The notes: generated by a model from the letters alone, not told the origin. 64,000 nucleotides of DNA from Reyranella soli (GCF_007992495.1 NZ_BKAJ01000011.1:1-64000); one strand, 5' to 3'; positions 33,610 through 42,170 are shown, counted from the stretch's first letter. Made by a program: numbers and translations.

Positions 33610-34092
33610 GTGAAGAAGACCGCCAAAGCCTCGGCGCACGGCCACGACCACAAGCATTGCATCGAGGACGCCCTGGCGGCGGCCGAGAAGCTGTGTTCCG
33701 AAAAGGACCTGCGCTTCACGCCCTTGCGCCGCCGCGTGCTCGAGCTCGTCTGGTCGAGCCACAAGCCGGTCGGTGCCTATGCCCTGCTCGACGAGCTACG
33801 CAACGAGGAGCTGGGCTCAGCCCCGCCCACGGTCTATCGCGCGCTCGATTTCCTGATCGACAACGGCCTGATCCATCGCATCGAGCGCATGAACGCCTTC
33901 GTCGGCTGCAGCCATCCCGGCGAGGCGCATCGCGGCTTCTTCCTGATTTGCGGCGACTGCGGCAATGCCGAGGAACTGCACAGCGACGGGCTTGCCGAGT
34001 CGATCTCGGCCAGCGCCAACCGCCGCGGCTTCGCCGCGCGCGACATGACCCTGGAAGTCATGGGCACCTGCGCCGACTGCCGCAAGGCTTAG
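33610..34092 (+). CDS. zur: Fur-family transcriptional regulator, Zur-like
   Basis: A 160-aa Fur-family repressor. The N-terminus is His-rich (HGHDHKHC). The winged-helix domain contains LRFTPLRRRVLELVWSSHKP and SAPPTVYRALDFLIDNGLIH. The C-terminal domain has two CxxC pairs (ICGDCG and CADC) forming the structural zinc site. The RFTPLRRRVLELVWSSHKPV segment fits alphaproteobacterial Zur best, so zinc-responsive repression is likely; Irr and Mur are less likely because of the Cys4 site and motif. GTG at 33610 gives the natural N-terminus. Confidence 0.88.
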   Translation: MKKTAKASAHGHDHKHCIEDALAAAEKLCSEKDLRFTPLRRRVLELVWSSHKPVGAYALLDELRNEELGSAPPTVYRALDFLIDNGLIHRIERMNAFVGCSHPGEAHRGFFLICGDCGNAEELHSDGLAESISASANRRGFAARDMTLEVMGTCADCRKA

Positions 34093-34093
34093 C

Positions 34094-34278
34094 TCATGGT
34101 CGTCCGGACCGCGAGCCCCTGCCTTCGCCGAAGCGAAGCCGCTTCGGCTTCGCGCAGGCAGGTCCGGCTCGGACCTCTGTCATCCCGAGCGTAGCGAGGG
34201 ATCTTTCCTGCGGCTTAAAGGTCCCTCGCTATGCTCGGGATGACAGAACAGGAGGCTGGCGGTCCGGAAGACCATGAC
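34094..34278. repeat. Nested composite repeat
   Basis: Outer arms TCATGGTCGTCCGGACCGC (34094-34112) and GCGGTCCGGAAGACCATGA (34260-34278) are inverted. Inside are a 51-bp hairpin segment (34115-34165), identical to the reverse complement of 37012-37062, and a complete TCATCCCGAGCG element (34178-34246). The right arm ends one base before the DUF952 start codon. Confidence 0.85.
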
Positions 34279-34623
34279 ATGACGACAGTTTACAAAATCA
34301 TCGCCGCCGATCTGTGGCAGGCAGCCGAAGACAACGGCGTTTTCGCCGGCGCCGGGATAGACCTGAACGATGGCTTCATCGATCTGTCCACGGGAGCGCA
34401 GGCGAGGCGGACGGCCCAGCTGTACTTTGCAGGTCAGGACAATCTCGTCCTTGTGGCGGCTGACGGCGCGCGCCTTGGAGACGCGCTGAAGTATGAGCCT
34501 TCGCGCGACGGCGATCTGTTTCCGCACCTCTATGGACCGCTGCCATTGGCGGCGGTCCTGTCGGTGCGACGGCTGCCTCTTGGTAGAGACGGTAATCACA
34601 TCTTCCCGGATGATGTGACCTGA
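34279..34623 (+). CDS. DUF952 family protein
   Basis: A 114-aa protein matching DUF952: VYKIIAADLWQAAEDNGVFA, then GAGIDLNDGFIDLSTGAQAR, LVLVAADGARLGDALKYEPS and FPHLYGPLPLAAVLSVRRLP. The family is related in fold to RNA 2'-phosphotransferase/ART-like proteins but has no demonstrated activity. Its start lies directly against a palindromic repeat that also supplies the GGAAG upstream of the ATG, so expression may depend on the repeat. Confidence 0.87.
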   Translation: MTTVYKIIAADLWQAAEDNGVFAGAGIDLNDGFIDLSTGAQARRTAQLYFAGQDNLVLVAADGARLGDALKYEPSRDGDLFPHLYGPLPLAAVLSVRRLPLGRDGNHIFPDDVT

Positions 34624-34752
34624 CGGCAATTCCGGCCGACGGACGGGCGACCCAGCGACCATCGGTATGCATGTTGCGACGTGCCAGCGCGACTCCTAGA
34701 GTCGCGTGGGGGTCAAAGGCTGCACGCAGCCAAATAATAAAGGGAGCCTGTC

Positions 34753-35817
34753 ATGGAGATCAGCCGTTTGCGTCGTCGTCACGTCGTCTCATTGCTCGGA
34801 GGCGCCGCCGCCGTTGGCGTGTCGGGCCGGGCTTTCGCCCAGGCCGAGCCGCCCAAGCCGGCCCAGATCGTGGTCAATCATTCCGGCGGGTCGATGGGCA
34901 GTGCCATGCGCAAGGCCTTCTTCAACGGCTTCGAGAAGAAGTACGGCATCCGGGTCGTCGAGACGAGCCCGGTCGACTTCGGCAAGCTGCGCGCCATGGT
35001 CGACTCGGGGAATGTCGAATGGGACCTGACCGAGATCGGCGGTCAGGACGCCATCCGCGCCGGCAAGGCCAACCTGCTCGACAAGGTCGATCCGAAGGTC
35101 GTCGATCGTTCGAAGTACCCGGAGACGGCGCAGAACCCCTATGTCTTCGCCTCGTCGGTCTACACCACGATCATCGGCTACCGCACCGATGTCTTCAAGA
35201 ACGGCAGCCAGCCCAAGAGCTGGGCCGACTGGTGGGACGTCAAGAAGTTCCCCGGCGCGCGCTCGATGCGCAACCATCCGACCGACAATCTCGAGTTCGC
35301 GCTGATCGCCGACGGTGTGCCGAAGGACAAGGTCTATCCGATCGATTTCGACCGTGCCTTCAAGAAGCTCGACCAGATCAAGCCGCACGTCACCGCCTGG
35401 TGGTCGACCGGTCAGCAGCCGGCGCAGCTCCTGCTCGACAAGGAGGTCGTGCTGGCGACGGGCTGGAACGGCCGCTTCTACGACATCATCAAGAAGGGCG
35501 CGCCGGTCGAGATCGAGTGGAATGAGGGCGCTCTGAAGCAGGGCAGCTTCGCCATTCCGCGCGGCGCGAAGAACCCGTACTGGGCCAACAAGATGCTGGC
35601 CGAGCTCGCGATCCCGCAACAGCAGGCGGTCTACGCCTCCGAGCTCGGTTATCCCGGCCTCAACCTCGAATCGCTGAACTTCGTCGACGCCAAGGTGAAG
35701 CCCTATCTGCCGACGGCATATCTCGAAAAGCAGTTCTGGATCAGTGACGAATGGTATGCCGAGCACGGCACCAAGGCGGCCGAGCTGTGGAACGCCTGGA
35801 TGCTGAAGAAAGCGTGA
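34753..35817 (+). CDS. Polyamine-type ABC transporter, substrate-binding protein
   Basis: A 354-aa extracytoplasmic binding protein of the spermidine/putrescine (PotD-like, SBP_bac_8) type. The N-terminal RRRHVVSLLGGAAAVGVSGR is a Tat-like signal ending in AFAQA. The mature part holds GSMGSAMRKAFFNGFEKKYG, EWDLTEIGGQDAI and GYRTDVFKNGSQPKSWADWW. Ligand is inferred from the neighbouring ATPase, permeases and amine oxidase. First gene of the operon. Confidence 0.9.
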   Translation: MEISRLRRRHVVSLLGGAAAVGVSGRAFAQAEPPKPAQIVVNHSGGSMGSAMRKAFFNGFEKKYGIRVVETSPVDFGKLRAMVDSGNVEWDLTEIGGQDAIRAGKANLLDKVDPKVVDRSKYPETAQNPYVFASSVYTTIIGYRTDVFKNGSQPKSWADWWDVKKFPGARSMRNHPTDNLEFALIADGVPKDKVYPIDFDRAFKKLDQIKPHVTAWWSTGQQPAQLLLDKEVVLATGWNGRFYDIIKKGAPVEIEWNEGALKQGSFAIPRGAKNPYWANKMLAELAIPQQQAVYASELGYPGLNLESLNFVDAKVKPYLPTAYLEKQFWISDEWYAEHGTKAAELWNAWMLKKA

Positions 35818-35842
35818 GCGGCCCCCTGGTGAGCAGCAGGTA

Positions 35843-36886
35843 GTGAGCAACAGGGGATCGGCCGACCTCCTGATCGAGGGGGTCGGCAAGCGCTTCGGCG
35901 AGGTCATGGCGCTGAACGGTGTCTCGCTGCAGGTGGCGCAAGGTGAGCTTCTGACCATCCTGGGCCCCAGCGGCTCAGGCAAGACCACGCTGCTGAAGGT
36001 CGTCGCCGGCTTCGAGACGCCTGACGGTGGAACGGTGACGGTGGGCGGGGAGGAGATCACCGCCCTGCCGCCGGCCAAGCGCGACATCGGCATGGTGTTT
36101 CAGAACTATGCGCTGTTCCCTCATCTGACGGTGCAGGGCAACGTTTCGTTCCCGCTCGAGATGCGCAACGTGGCTCGGGCGGAAATCGACCGGCGCGTTG
36201 CCGAGGCCATCGCGATGGTCGAGCTCAAGGGCTACGAACGGCGCCTGCCGCGCCAGCTCTCCGGCGGCCAGCAGCAGCGCGTCGCGCTGGCCCGTGCCAT
36301 CGTCTTCAATCCGCGCCTTCTCCTGCTCGACGAGCCGTTCGGTGCACTCGACCGCAAGCTGCGTGAGACCATGCAGCTCGAGGTCCGGCGCCTGCAGCGC
36401 AAGCTCGGCCTGACCACGATCTTCATCGCCCACGACCAGGAAGAGGCGCTGGTCCTGTCGGACCGCATCGCCGTGATGAACCACGGTACGATCCAGCAGG
36501 TCGCAACGACGACCGAGATCTATGAACGGCCGGCCAACGATTTCGTCGCCGACTTCGTGGGCGAGAGCAACATCTTCCACGGCACGGTGAGCGCGCCGGG
36601 CACGGTCGCGCTGGACAACGGCCGCACACTCAAAGTCGCCAGTAGCCTGCCGGCCGGCCGCAAGGTCGGCGTGCTGATGCGGCCGGAACGCTTCTCGCCC
36701 GGCGGCGCCAACGCGTTCGTCGGAGAGGTGCTGGAGGCGGTCTATCTCGGCACGTCCTTCAAGCTGCGTCTCGCCTGCGAAGGCGGCATGGAACTGCTCA
36801 TCCGCCAGCCGGCGAAGGGTTCGCTGCCGGGAACCGGCGCGCGCATCGAGGTCGGCATCGAGCCGGACGCCATCCATGTGTTCTGA
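35843..36886 (+). CDS. Polyamine-type ABC transporter, ATP-binding protein (PotA-like)
   Basis: A 347-aa ATPase: Walker A GPSGSGKTT, Q-loop QNYALFPHLT, signature LSGGQQQR, Walker B LLLLDEPFGALD and AHDQ switch, followed by a TOBE domain from about residue 270. Length and TOBE fit PotA/FbpC-type importers. GTG at 35843 is used. A near-duplicate GTGAGCAGCAGG lies 14 bp upstream, so the start is slightly uncertain. The downstream permease gene is separated by a 186-bp repeat block. Confidence 0.92.
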   Translation: MSNRGSADLLIEGVGKRFGEVMALNGVSLQVAQGELLTILGPSGSGKTTLLKVVAGFETPDGGTVTVGGEEITALPPAKRDIGMVFQNYALFPHLTVQGNVSFPLEMRNVARAEIDRRVAEAIAMVELKGYERRLPRQLSGGQQQRVALARAIVFNPRLLLLDEPFGALDRKLRETMQLEVRRLQRKLGLTTIFIAHDQEEALVLSDRIAVMNHGTIQQVATTTEIYERPANDFVADFVGESNIFHGTVSAPGTVALDNGRTLKVASSLPAGRKVGVLMRPERFSPGGANAFVGEVLEAVYLGTSFKLRLACEGGMELLIRQPAKGSLPGTGARIEVGIEPDAIHVF

Positions 36887-36900
36887 TCATGCGGATCCGC

Positions 36901-37062
36901 TCATGCTCTTCCGGACCGCGCGCTGGGTCGCGTCTGACGCGACCTTCCTCGCGCGCCTCATGAGCGCGCGAGGACGCGCGCGGTCCGGAAGACGAAGACA
37001 TGAGCGGGCCTGGACCTGCCTGCGCGAAGCCGAAGCGGCTTCGCTTCGGCGAAGGCAGGGGC
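36901..37062. repeat. Composite palindromic repeat inside the ABC operon
   Basis: Outer arms TCATGCTCTTCCGGACCGCG (from 36901) and CGCGCGGTCCGGAAGACGAA (to about 36995), with an inner CTCGCGCGC-CTCATGA-GCGCGCGAG stem. A second module at 37012-37062 is the 51-bp hairpin that also occurs, inverted, at 34115-34165. The block separates the ATPase and permease genes of one transporter. Confidence 0.85.
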
Positions 37063-37072
37063 CCGCAGTCCG

Positions 37073-37882
37073 ATGACCGGCCGTGCCGCCTGGCCGGCGC
37101 TACCGGCGCTGATCCTGCTGTTCGTGTTCTTCCTCTTCCCGGTCGTGCGCATGCTGGGCTTCAGCCTCGAGGGGGGCACGCTCGAGTGGTATGCAAAGGC
37201 GCTGGGCGAGGGCCTGTATTTGCGAGTGATGTGGAACACCTTCGAGATCGCCCTGCTGGTCTCGCTGCTTTGTCTGTTGCTGGGCTATCCCCTGGGCTTC
37301 CTGATCGCCACGACGACGCCGGGCTGGGCGACGATGGGCTTCATCTTCGTGCTGCTGCCGCTCTGGACGTCGGTGCTGGTGCGCACCTACGCCTGGATGG
37401 TGTTGCTCGGCCGCAACGGCGTGTTCAATCGCCTGCTGATGGATGCCGGCATCACCAGCGATCCCATCCCGATGCTGCACAACTTCACCGGCGTGCTGAT
37501 CGGCATGGTCCATGTCCTGCTGCCCTACATGGTCCTGCCGATCTACGGCGCGGTGCGGCGGGTCGATCCGGCGGTGGTCGCGGCGGCGGCAGGGCTGGGC
37601 GCCTCGAACTGGCGCATCTTCTGGCGCATCTACATTCCGCTCACGCTGAACGGCATCTTCGCCGGCTGCGTGCTGGTCTTCGTGCTGTCGCTGGGCTTTT
37701 TCATCACGCCGGCGCTGCTGGGTGGCGGCCGGGTCATCATGATCGCCGTGCTGATCGAGCAGCAGGTGCGTGAGGCGCTGAACTGGCCGTTCGCCGCCGC
37801 CCTGTCGGCCGTCCTGCTCGTGGCGACCTTCGCTGTCTATGCGCTTGCGCAGCGCTTCACCCAGCCGGAAGCCAGGACATGA
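37073..37882 (+). CDS. Polyamine-type ABC transporter, permease 1 (PotB-like)
   Basis: A 269-aa inner-membrane permease with six hydrophobic segments. The typical VRTYAWMVLLGRNGVFNRLL and the EAA loop AAAAGLGASNWRIFWRIYIP (about residues 168-187) are seen. It pairs with the next gene to form the channel. The start ATG immediately follows the repeat block and has no good ribosome-binding site, so its expression relative to the ATPase gene may be altered. Confidence 0.92.
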   Translation: MTGRAAWPALPALILLFVFFLFPVVRMLGFSLEGGTLEWYAKALGEGLYLRVMWNTFEIALLVSLLCLLLGYPLGFLIATTTPGWATMGFIFVLLPLWTSVLVRTYAWMVLLGRNGVFNRLLMDAGITSDPIPMLHNFTGVLIGMVHVLLPYMVLPIYGAVRRVDPAVVAAAAGLGASNWRIFWRIYIPLTLNGIFAGCVLVFVLSLGFFITPALLGGGRVIMIAVLIEQQVREALNWPFAAALSAVLLVATFAVYALAQRFTQPEART

Positions 37883-37892
37883 GGGGCGGGGT

Positions 37893-38687
37893 ATGAAGGG
37901 CAAGCCGCTCAGCCGCCGCCTGCTGATCGTCGCCGGGGCGCTGATCTACCTCTTCCTGATGCTGCCGATCCTGGTGGTGTTCCCGATCTCGCTGAGCTCG
38001 GCGCCGTATCTGCAGTTCCCGCCGCCCGGCCTGTCGTGGCAGTGGTACGAGCGCTACCTCGACGACCCGCAATGGATCGATGCCACCTGGCGTTCGCTCT
38101 ACATCGGCGGCGCCACGGCCGTCCTGGCCCTGCTGCTGGGGGTGCCGCTCGCCTTCAGCCTGGTGCGCGGCCGGTACTTCGGCCGTGTTCTGGTCGATCG
38201 CCTTGCGCTGGCGCCCATCATCGTGCCGACCATCATCCTGTCGGTCGCGGTTTATGGCGTGTTCGCCAAGCTCAAGCTGATCGGGGCGTGGTACGGCTTG
38301 GTGCTGGCCCACACCGTGCTGGCGCTGCCGTTCGTCGTCCTGGTGATGACGGCGGGCCTGCGTGACTTCGACCGCTCGCTCGAGCAGGCCGCCGAAGGCC
38401 TCGGCGCCAGCCGCTGGCGGACGCTCAGCCGCGTGACCCTGCCGCTGCTGCGGCCGAGCCTGGTGTCGGCGGGCCTGCTCGCCTTCATCTCCTCATTCGA
38501 CGAAGTCGTCGTGGCGCTGTTCCTGGCCGGCGCCAACATGACGTTGCCCAAGAAGATGTTCGACAACATCCTGATGGAGATCGATCCGACCATTGCGTCG
38601 GTGTCGGTGATCCAGATCCTGCTGGTCACGGTCGTCATGGTGCTGATCGGCCGGTTCGGCCGCGGCCTCCGGGACAGCGCGCGTTAG
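37893..38687 (+). CDS. Polyamine-type ABC transporter, permease 2 (PotC-like)
   Basis: A 264-aa permease with six TMs. LIYLFLMLPILVVFPISLSS lies at the N-terminus and the EAA loop EQAAEGLGASRWRTLSRVTL near residue 165. The loop is followed by LLAFISSFDEVVVALFLAGA, characteristic of the PotC/AfuB side. GGGGCGGGG precedes the ATG at 37893, 10 bp after permease 1. Confidence 0.92.
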   Translation: MKGKPLSRRLLIVAGALIYLFLMLPILVVFPISLSSAPYLQFPPPGLSWQWYERYLDDPQWIDATWRSLYIGGATAVLALLLGVPLAFSLVRGRYFGRVLVDRLALAPIIVPTIILSVAVYGVFAKLKLIGAWYGLVLAHTVLALPFVVLVMTAGLRDFDRSLEQAAEGLGASRWRTLSRVTLPLLRPSLVSAGLLAFISSFDEVVVALFLAGANMTLPKKMFDNILMEIDPTIASVSVIQILLVTVVMVLIGRFGRGLRDSAR

Positions 38688-38696
38688 GAGTACAGC

Positions 38697-40025
38697 ATGG
38701 CCGATTCCGTCTTCCACAAGGACTTCAAGTCGATGCCGTGGTGGTGGGAATGGTGGCATCCCAACACCGAGCTGTCTCAGGACCCGCCGCGCAAGACTGA
38801 CGTGCTGGTGGTCGGGGCGGGCTACGGTGGCCTGTCGACGGCGCTGGAGCTGGCGCGTTCGGGCGTCGAGGTGACGGTGCTGGAGCGCGGCGCCTTCGGC
38901 GACGGCGCCAGCACACGCAACGGCGGCGGCGTCAGCGGCGGCACGACGCTGGGCAAGGGCTTCTCCGGCAAGGGCGTGCGCAGCGATCCCGAGGAATGGA
39001 AGAAGGTGATGTCGCGCATGCTGAGCGATGCCGCCGATTCGCTGAGCCAGGTCGAGACCGTCATCCAGCGCGAGGGCATCGAGTGCTACTGGCGCATGAA
39101 CGGACGTTTCAGCGGTGCCTTCACGCCCAAGCATTACAACGAGCAGGCGGCCAAGGTCGGCACCTACAACAGCAATGCCGGTCTGGGCACCTACATGGTG
39201 CCGCGCGAGCAGCAGCGCGAGGAGATCGCGTCGGACTACTACTACGGCGGCATGGTCGTGGAACGCACCGGGCAGCTTCATCCGGCGCTGTACTACGGCG
39301 GGCTGCTGAAGGCGACGCACAAGGCTGGCGCCAGGCTGTGTGCGCAGTGCGACGCGGAGAAGATCGAACGTCGGACCGGCGGATTTACCGTCCTCACCAA
39401 CAAGGGGCCGATCGAGGCGCGCGAGGTGGTGATTGCGACCAACGGCTACACGGGCGACGTGACGCCGACGCTCAAGCGCCGGCTGGTCCCGGTCGCGAGC
39501 CACATCATCGCGACCGAAGAGCTGCCCGAGGACCTGATCAAGAGCCTGATCCCGAAGGGCCGCGTCGTCAGCGATACCAAGCGCGTCCTCTGCTACTACC
39601 GACGTTCGCCCGACGACAAGCGGGTGATCTTCGGTGGCCGCGCACGCTTTACCCAGGTCACGCCCGAGGTGAGCGCACCGGTGCTGCATCGCTACATGCT
39701 GGAGCGCTGGCCGCAGCTCAAGGGAACCAAGGTCACGCACGCCTGGACGGGCAACGTGGCCTTCGCCTTCGACTTCCTGCCGCACATGGGCCAGGAGCAG
39801 GGCATGCACTACCTCATGGCCTGCAATGGGTCGGGCGTCGCCATGATGTCCTACCTCGGCTACCAGACGGCACGGAAGATCGCCGGCGGCTCGAACGCGC
39901 CAGTCAATGCCTTCGACGGACAGGATTTCCCGACGATGCCGTTCTACAGCGGCAATCCCTGGTTCCTGCCGATGGTCGGCGCCTGGTACCGTACGCGCGA
40001 CTGGTGGGACCGGTTGACGGCCTAG
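38697..40025 (+). CDS. FAD-dependent amine oxidase (PuuB-like)
   Basis: A 442-aa DAO-family flavoprotein. The N-terminal FAD motif is VLVVGAGYGGLSTALELARS, and ASTRNGGGVSGG resembles the STRNGG of gamma-glutamylputrescine oxidase PuuB. The C-terminal FLPHMGQEQGMHYLMACNGS and GVAMMSYLG complete the fold. PuuB-type enzymes oxidise amine groups of polyamine derivatives and release H2O2. Lying 9 bp after the transporter, it probably starts catabolism of the imported substrate. Confidence 0.9.
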   Translation: MADSVFHKDFKSMPWWWEWWHPNTELSQDPPRKTDVLVVGAGYGGLSTALELARSGVEVTVLERGAFGDGASTRNGGGVSGGTTLGKGFSGKGVRSDPEEWKKVMSRMLSDAADSLSQVETVIQREGIECYWRMNGRFSGAFTPKHYNEQAAKVGTYNSNAGLGTYMVPREQQREEIASDYYYGGMVVERTGQLHPALYYGGLLKATHKAGARLCAQCDAEKIERRTGGFTVLTNKGPIEAREVVIATNGYTGDVTPTLKRRLVPVASHIIATEELPEDLIKSLIPKGRVVSDTKRVLCYYRRSPDDKRVIFGGRARFTQVTPEVSAPVLHRYMLERWPQLKGTKVTHAWTGNVAFAFDFLPHMGQEQGMHYLMACNGSGVAMMSYLGYQTARKIAGGSNAPVNAFDGQDFPTMPFYSGNPWFLPMVGAWYRTRDWWDRLTA

Positions 40026-40756
40026 CCGGTCAACCAACGAAATGCGTGTGCTATGAATGCCCGGCCATCCTTGCGGACCGGCGTTCCGTGAGCCATCAGC
40101 ACCTTTTCCGCGGGCCATGAAAGAACGTGCTTGATCGAGGCGCGCGCGGCGCTCCGGTTGGTGAATGCCAGACGGAACTTTCTGGGCACTGATGGTTCAG
40201 GGACAACCATTAGGTCCCACTTCGCGACAAGCGATCGCCAGCCGGTGAACCGGTTGGCTGGAAACTGCTGCAGGAGATCGGTAAAGAGCACTGTTCCGCT
40301 CTTGGCGTGAAAAAACACGACCTCGGTGGTGATGAGATTCCCCAGCATGAGGACCTGATCGATCTCGCCGGCCCAATACGGCATCGGCGCGTTTGCGAGT
40401 TCACCATCAAAGTCGAGGTCCTTGCGCTTTTCCCGCAAGCCAGGTGGGGCATGGAGATACGCATTTGGGTAGGCGCGCTTCCAATCTGCAATGAACACAT
40501 GATGCAGTGAATTGGGCGCGACCAGATGGCGGACCTTTCCGAGGGAATCCACTTCTGCGCGAAGTCCATCGGTCAGCGCGATCGGCGACCAGATGAAGAG
40601 GTCGCCACAGGCCAGTCTTATGACAGCCATGCGAGTGGGGTAGTCAAATCCCAACGCTGCCACTACGTCGGTTCCGTCCGCGGTCCAGATCTCGGAGCCA
40701 AATTCTTTCAGCATGTCGGTCAAAACCTTCGTGTAGCGGTACGAGTAGATCGTCAT
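40022..40756 (-). CDS. DUF4336 domain-containing protein
   Basis: A 244-aa protein with the DUF4336 pattern: GSEIWTADGTDVVAALGFDY, RMAVIRLACGDLFIWSPIAL, HLVAPNSLHHVFIADWKRAY and VLFTDLLQQFPA. It resembles a degenerate metallo-beta-lactamase fold (HH plus terminal LMAHGTPV). Function unknown. ATG at 40756 or 40714 could start it. Base composition is visibly lower in GC than neighbouring genes, and it overlaps the oxidase stop codon by 4 bp. Confidence 0.82.
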   Translation of the reverse strand: MTIYSYRYTKVLTDMLKEFGSEIWTADGTDVVAALGFDYPTRMAVIRLACGDLFIWSPIALTDGLRAEVDSLGKVRHLVAPNSLHHVFIADWKRAYPNAYLHAPPGLREKRKDLDFDGELANAPMPYWAGEIDQVLMLGNLITTEVVFFHAKSGTVLFTDLLQQFPANRFTGWRSLVAKWDLMVVPEPSVPRKFRLAFTNRSAARASIKHVLSWPAEKVLMAHGTPVRKDGRAFIAHAFRWLTG

Positions 40757-41092
40757 TGGTTTTTTTTGACGAGGCTGCGCAGGGCCGACGAGATTGCCAG
40801 CACTGCTGGCACAATTTTGCGCTGTTTAGCCCCTTATGGAGCGCAAAAAATAGAACTGAAGTGACTCTATGGAGCACTTTGGTTATAATGGGCAGGTGCT
40901 CGCTCTTGGCGGCTCTGCTCTATGCATCGTTCATCCGATACCATCGCGCCCGGCAGCTACCGGGCCGGCCTGTCCAGCTGAGCGAAAACCACCAGCGAAA
41001 CTATCGGAATTCGCCGACCAGCCCCACCGCTAGTGGGTGGACTCCCGAGGCACCGCTACGATCTCTGTCGGAAATGCCGGGAACGCCGCAAA
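40757..41092. other. 336-bp intergenic stretch without a convincing gene
   Basis: AT-richer than the surroundings, with a T8 run near 40760. A promoter-like pair, GTGACT (40861-40866) and TATAAT (40884-40889), with 17-bp spacing, points right, but no credible ORF follows. The right end (41010-41090) has no recognisable homology. It may be the scar of a lost or laterally acquired gene. Confidence 0.4.
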
Positions 41093-42163
41093 CTAGGTCA
41101 TGCCGAAGGCGGGAACGCGCTCGGCCTCGCCGGGCGCGAAGGCGAGCGCGGTCCAGAAGCCCGATACCTCGAGCAGCGGCCTCAGGATCTGGCGGTCGCC
41201 GTACGGCAGCTCGGCGAACATCTGCTTCAGCCACAGCCAGCAGCGCGCGACCTCCGGGCGGCCGAAGCCGGTGATCCGTACGCCCTCGACCTCGTAGCTG
41301 GCGGGCTGCTGGTTGCGGGCCACGGCGTCGCTTACGCCGACCATCATCGGCAGCAGCGTGCGGCCGGCGAGCATGACCAGGGCGCGCACCGTCTCGTTGA
41401 CGGCGGCGACCGACCAGGTGCCTTCGTGGCCCGACAGATCGTCGACGTATTGCGTCCACTGGAACAGCCGAACGGCCCGCTCGCGCAGGATCCGCGACGG
41501 CGTGGGATCGATCACGAACTGCGAGAGCATGCCGTAGAGGCCGAAGTCGGCGATCGACGGCCGCTCGCCGAACAGGAAGAGCTGTCGTGACAGGCCCGCT
41601 TCCAGTACGTCGAGCACCGCCGCGTAGTGGTCGATGAACATCGGCATGACCGCGGGATTGCTGGCGCCGACGATGGTGCGCAGCTTCTGCTGGCGCTCGG
41701 TGAAGCGCGCCATGCCGGCCGAAAGCTCGTCCTCGCCGACGGCGCCGAGCCAACCGTGCATCTGCCGGCGGGCGCAGAAGGCGATGTCTTCCTCGGGCGT
41801 CCAGCGGAAGGCGAGCAAGGGCAGGGGCAGCCACTCGTCGGCGAAGTCCTCGATCAGTCGCGCCAGGAAGCGCGTCGCCGGCGTCAGTGGCAGCACCGAG
41901 CGGCTGTCCGGATGGCGCTTCTCCAGCTCATGGATAATCGGCGTCGAATCGGTCCACGGCGTGCCGTCGGGGAACTGCACGATCGGCAGCATCTGCTTGC
42001 CGAAGCGCCGCAGCTTGTCGGTCTGGCCGGTCCCATCCCAGCCGCCCAGCATGATCACCCAGTCATGCGGGATGCGCCGGTAGCGCATCACCGCCCGCAT
42101 CTTGTGGGAGTAGGGCGAGCCCGGGCCGCCGAAGATCCGGTAGCGGTCGCGGGGCTCGTTCAT
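41093..42163 (-). CDS. Glutathione S-transferase family protein
   Basis: A 356-aa protein, longer than the usual 200-230 aa GST. The N-terminal thioredoxin-like domain is YRIFGGPGSPYSHKMRAVMR, then QMLPIVQFPDGTPWTDSTPI (cis-Pro and the glutathione-contacting Asp-Ser). A helical C-terminal domain contains FGERPSIADFGLYGML, and about 90 residues follow that are not standard. The enzymatic role is unproven. It starts 7 bp after the metC-like stop codon, in the same operon. Confidence 0.85.
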   Translation of the reverse strand: MNEPRDRYRIFGGPGSPYSHKMRAVMRYRRIPHDWVIMLGGWDGTGQTDKLRRFGKQMLPIVQFPDGTPWTDSTPIIHELEKRHPDSRSVLPLTPATRFLARLIEDFADEWLPLPLLAFRWTPEEDIAFCARRQMHGWLGAVGEDELSAGMARFTERQQKLRTIVGASNPAVMPMFIDHYAAVLDVLEAGLSRQLFLFGERPSIADFGLYGMLSQFVIDPTPSRILRERAVRLFQWTQYVDDLSGHEGTWSVAAVNETVRALVMLAGRTLLPMMVGVSDAVARNQQPASYEVEGVRITGFGRPEVARCWLWLKQMFAELPYGDRQILRPLLEVSGFWTALAFAPGEAERVPAFGMT

Positions 42164-42170
42164 GCCGCGA

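Noticed and set aside
25841-34246. Regularly similar TCATCCCGAGCG units, considered as a CRISPR or a mobile array
   Set aside because: The four copies are kilobases apart, each is an internal palindrome, and there are no spacers or cas genes. They are dispersed extragenic palindromes.
40757-41092. Possible insertion-sequence remnant
   Set aside because: No terminal inverted repeats, target duplication or transposase-like peptide could be found in either strand.
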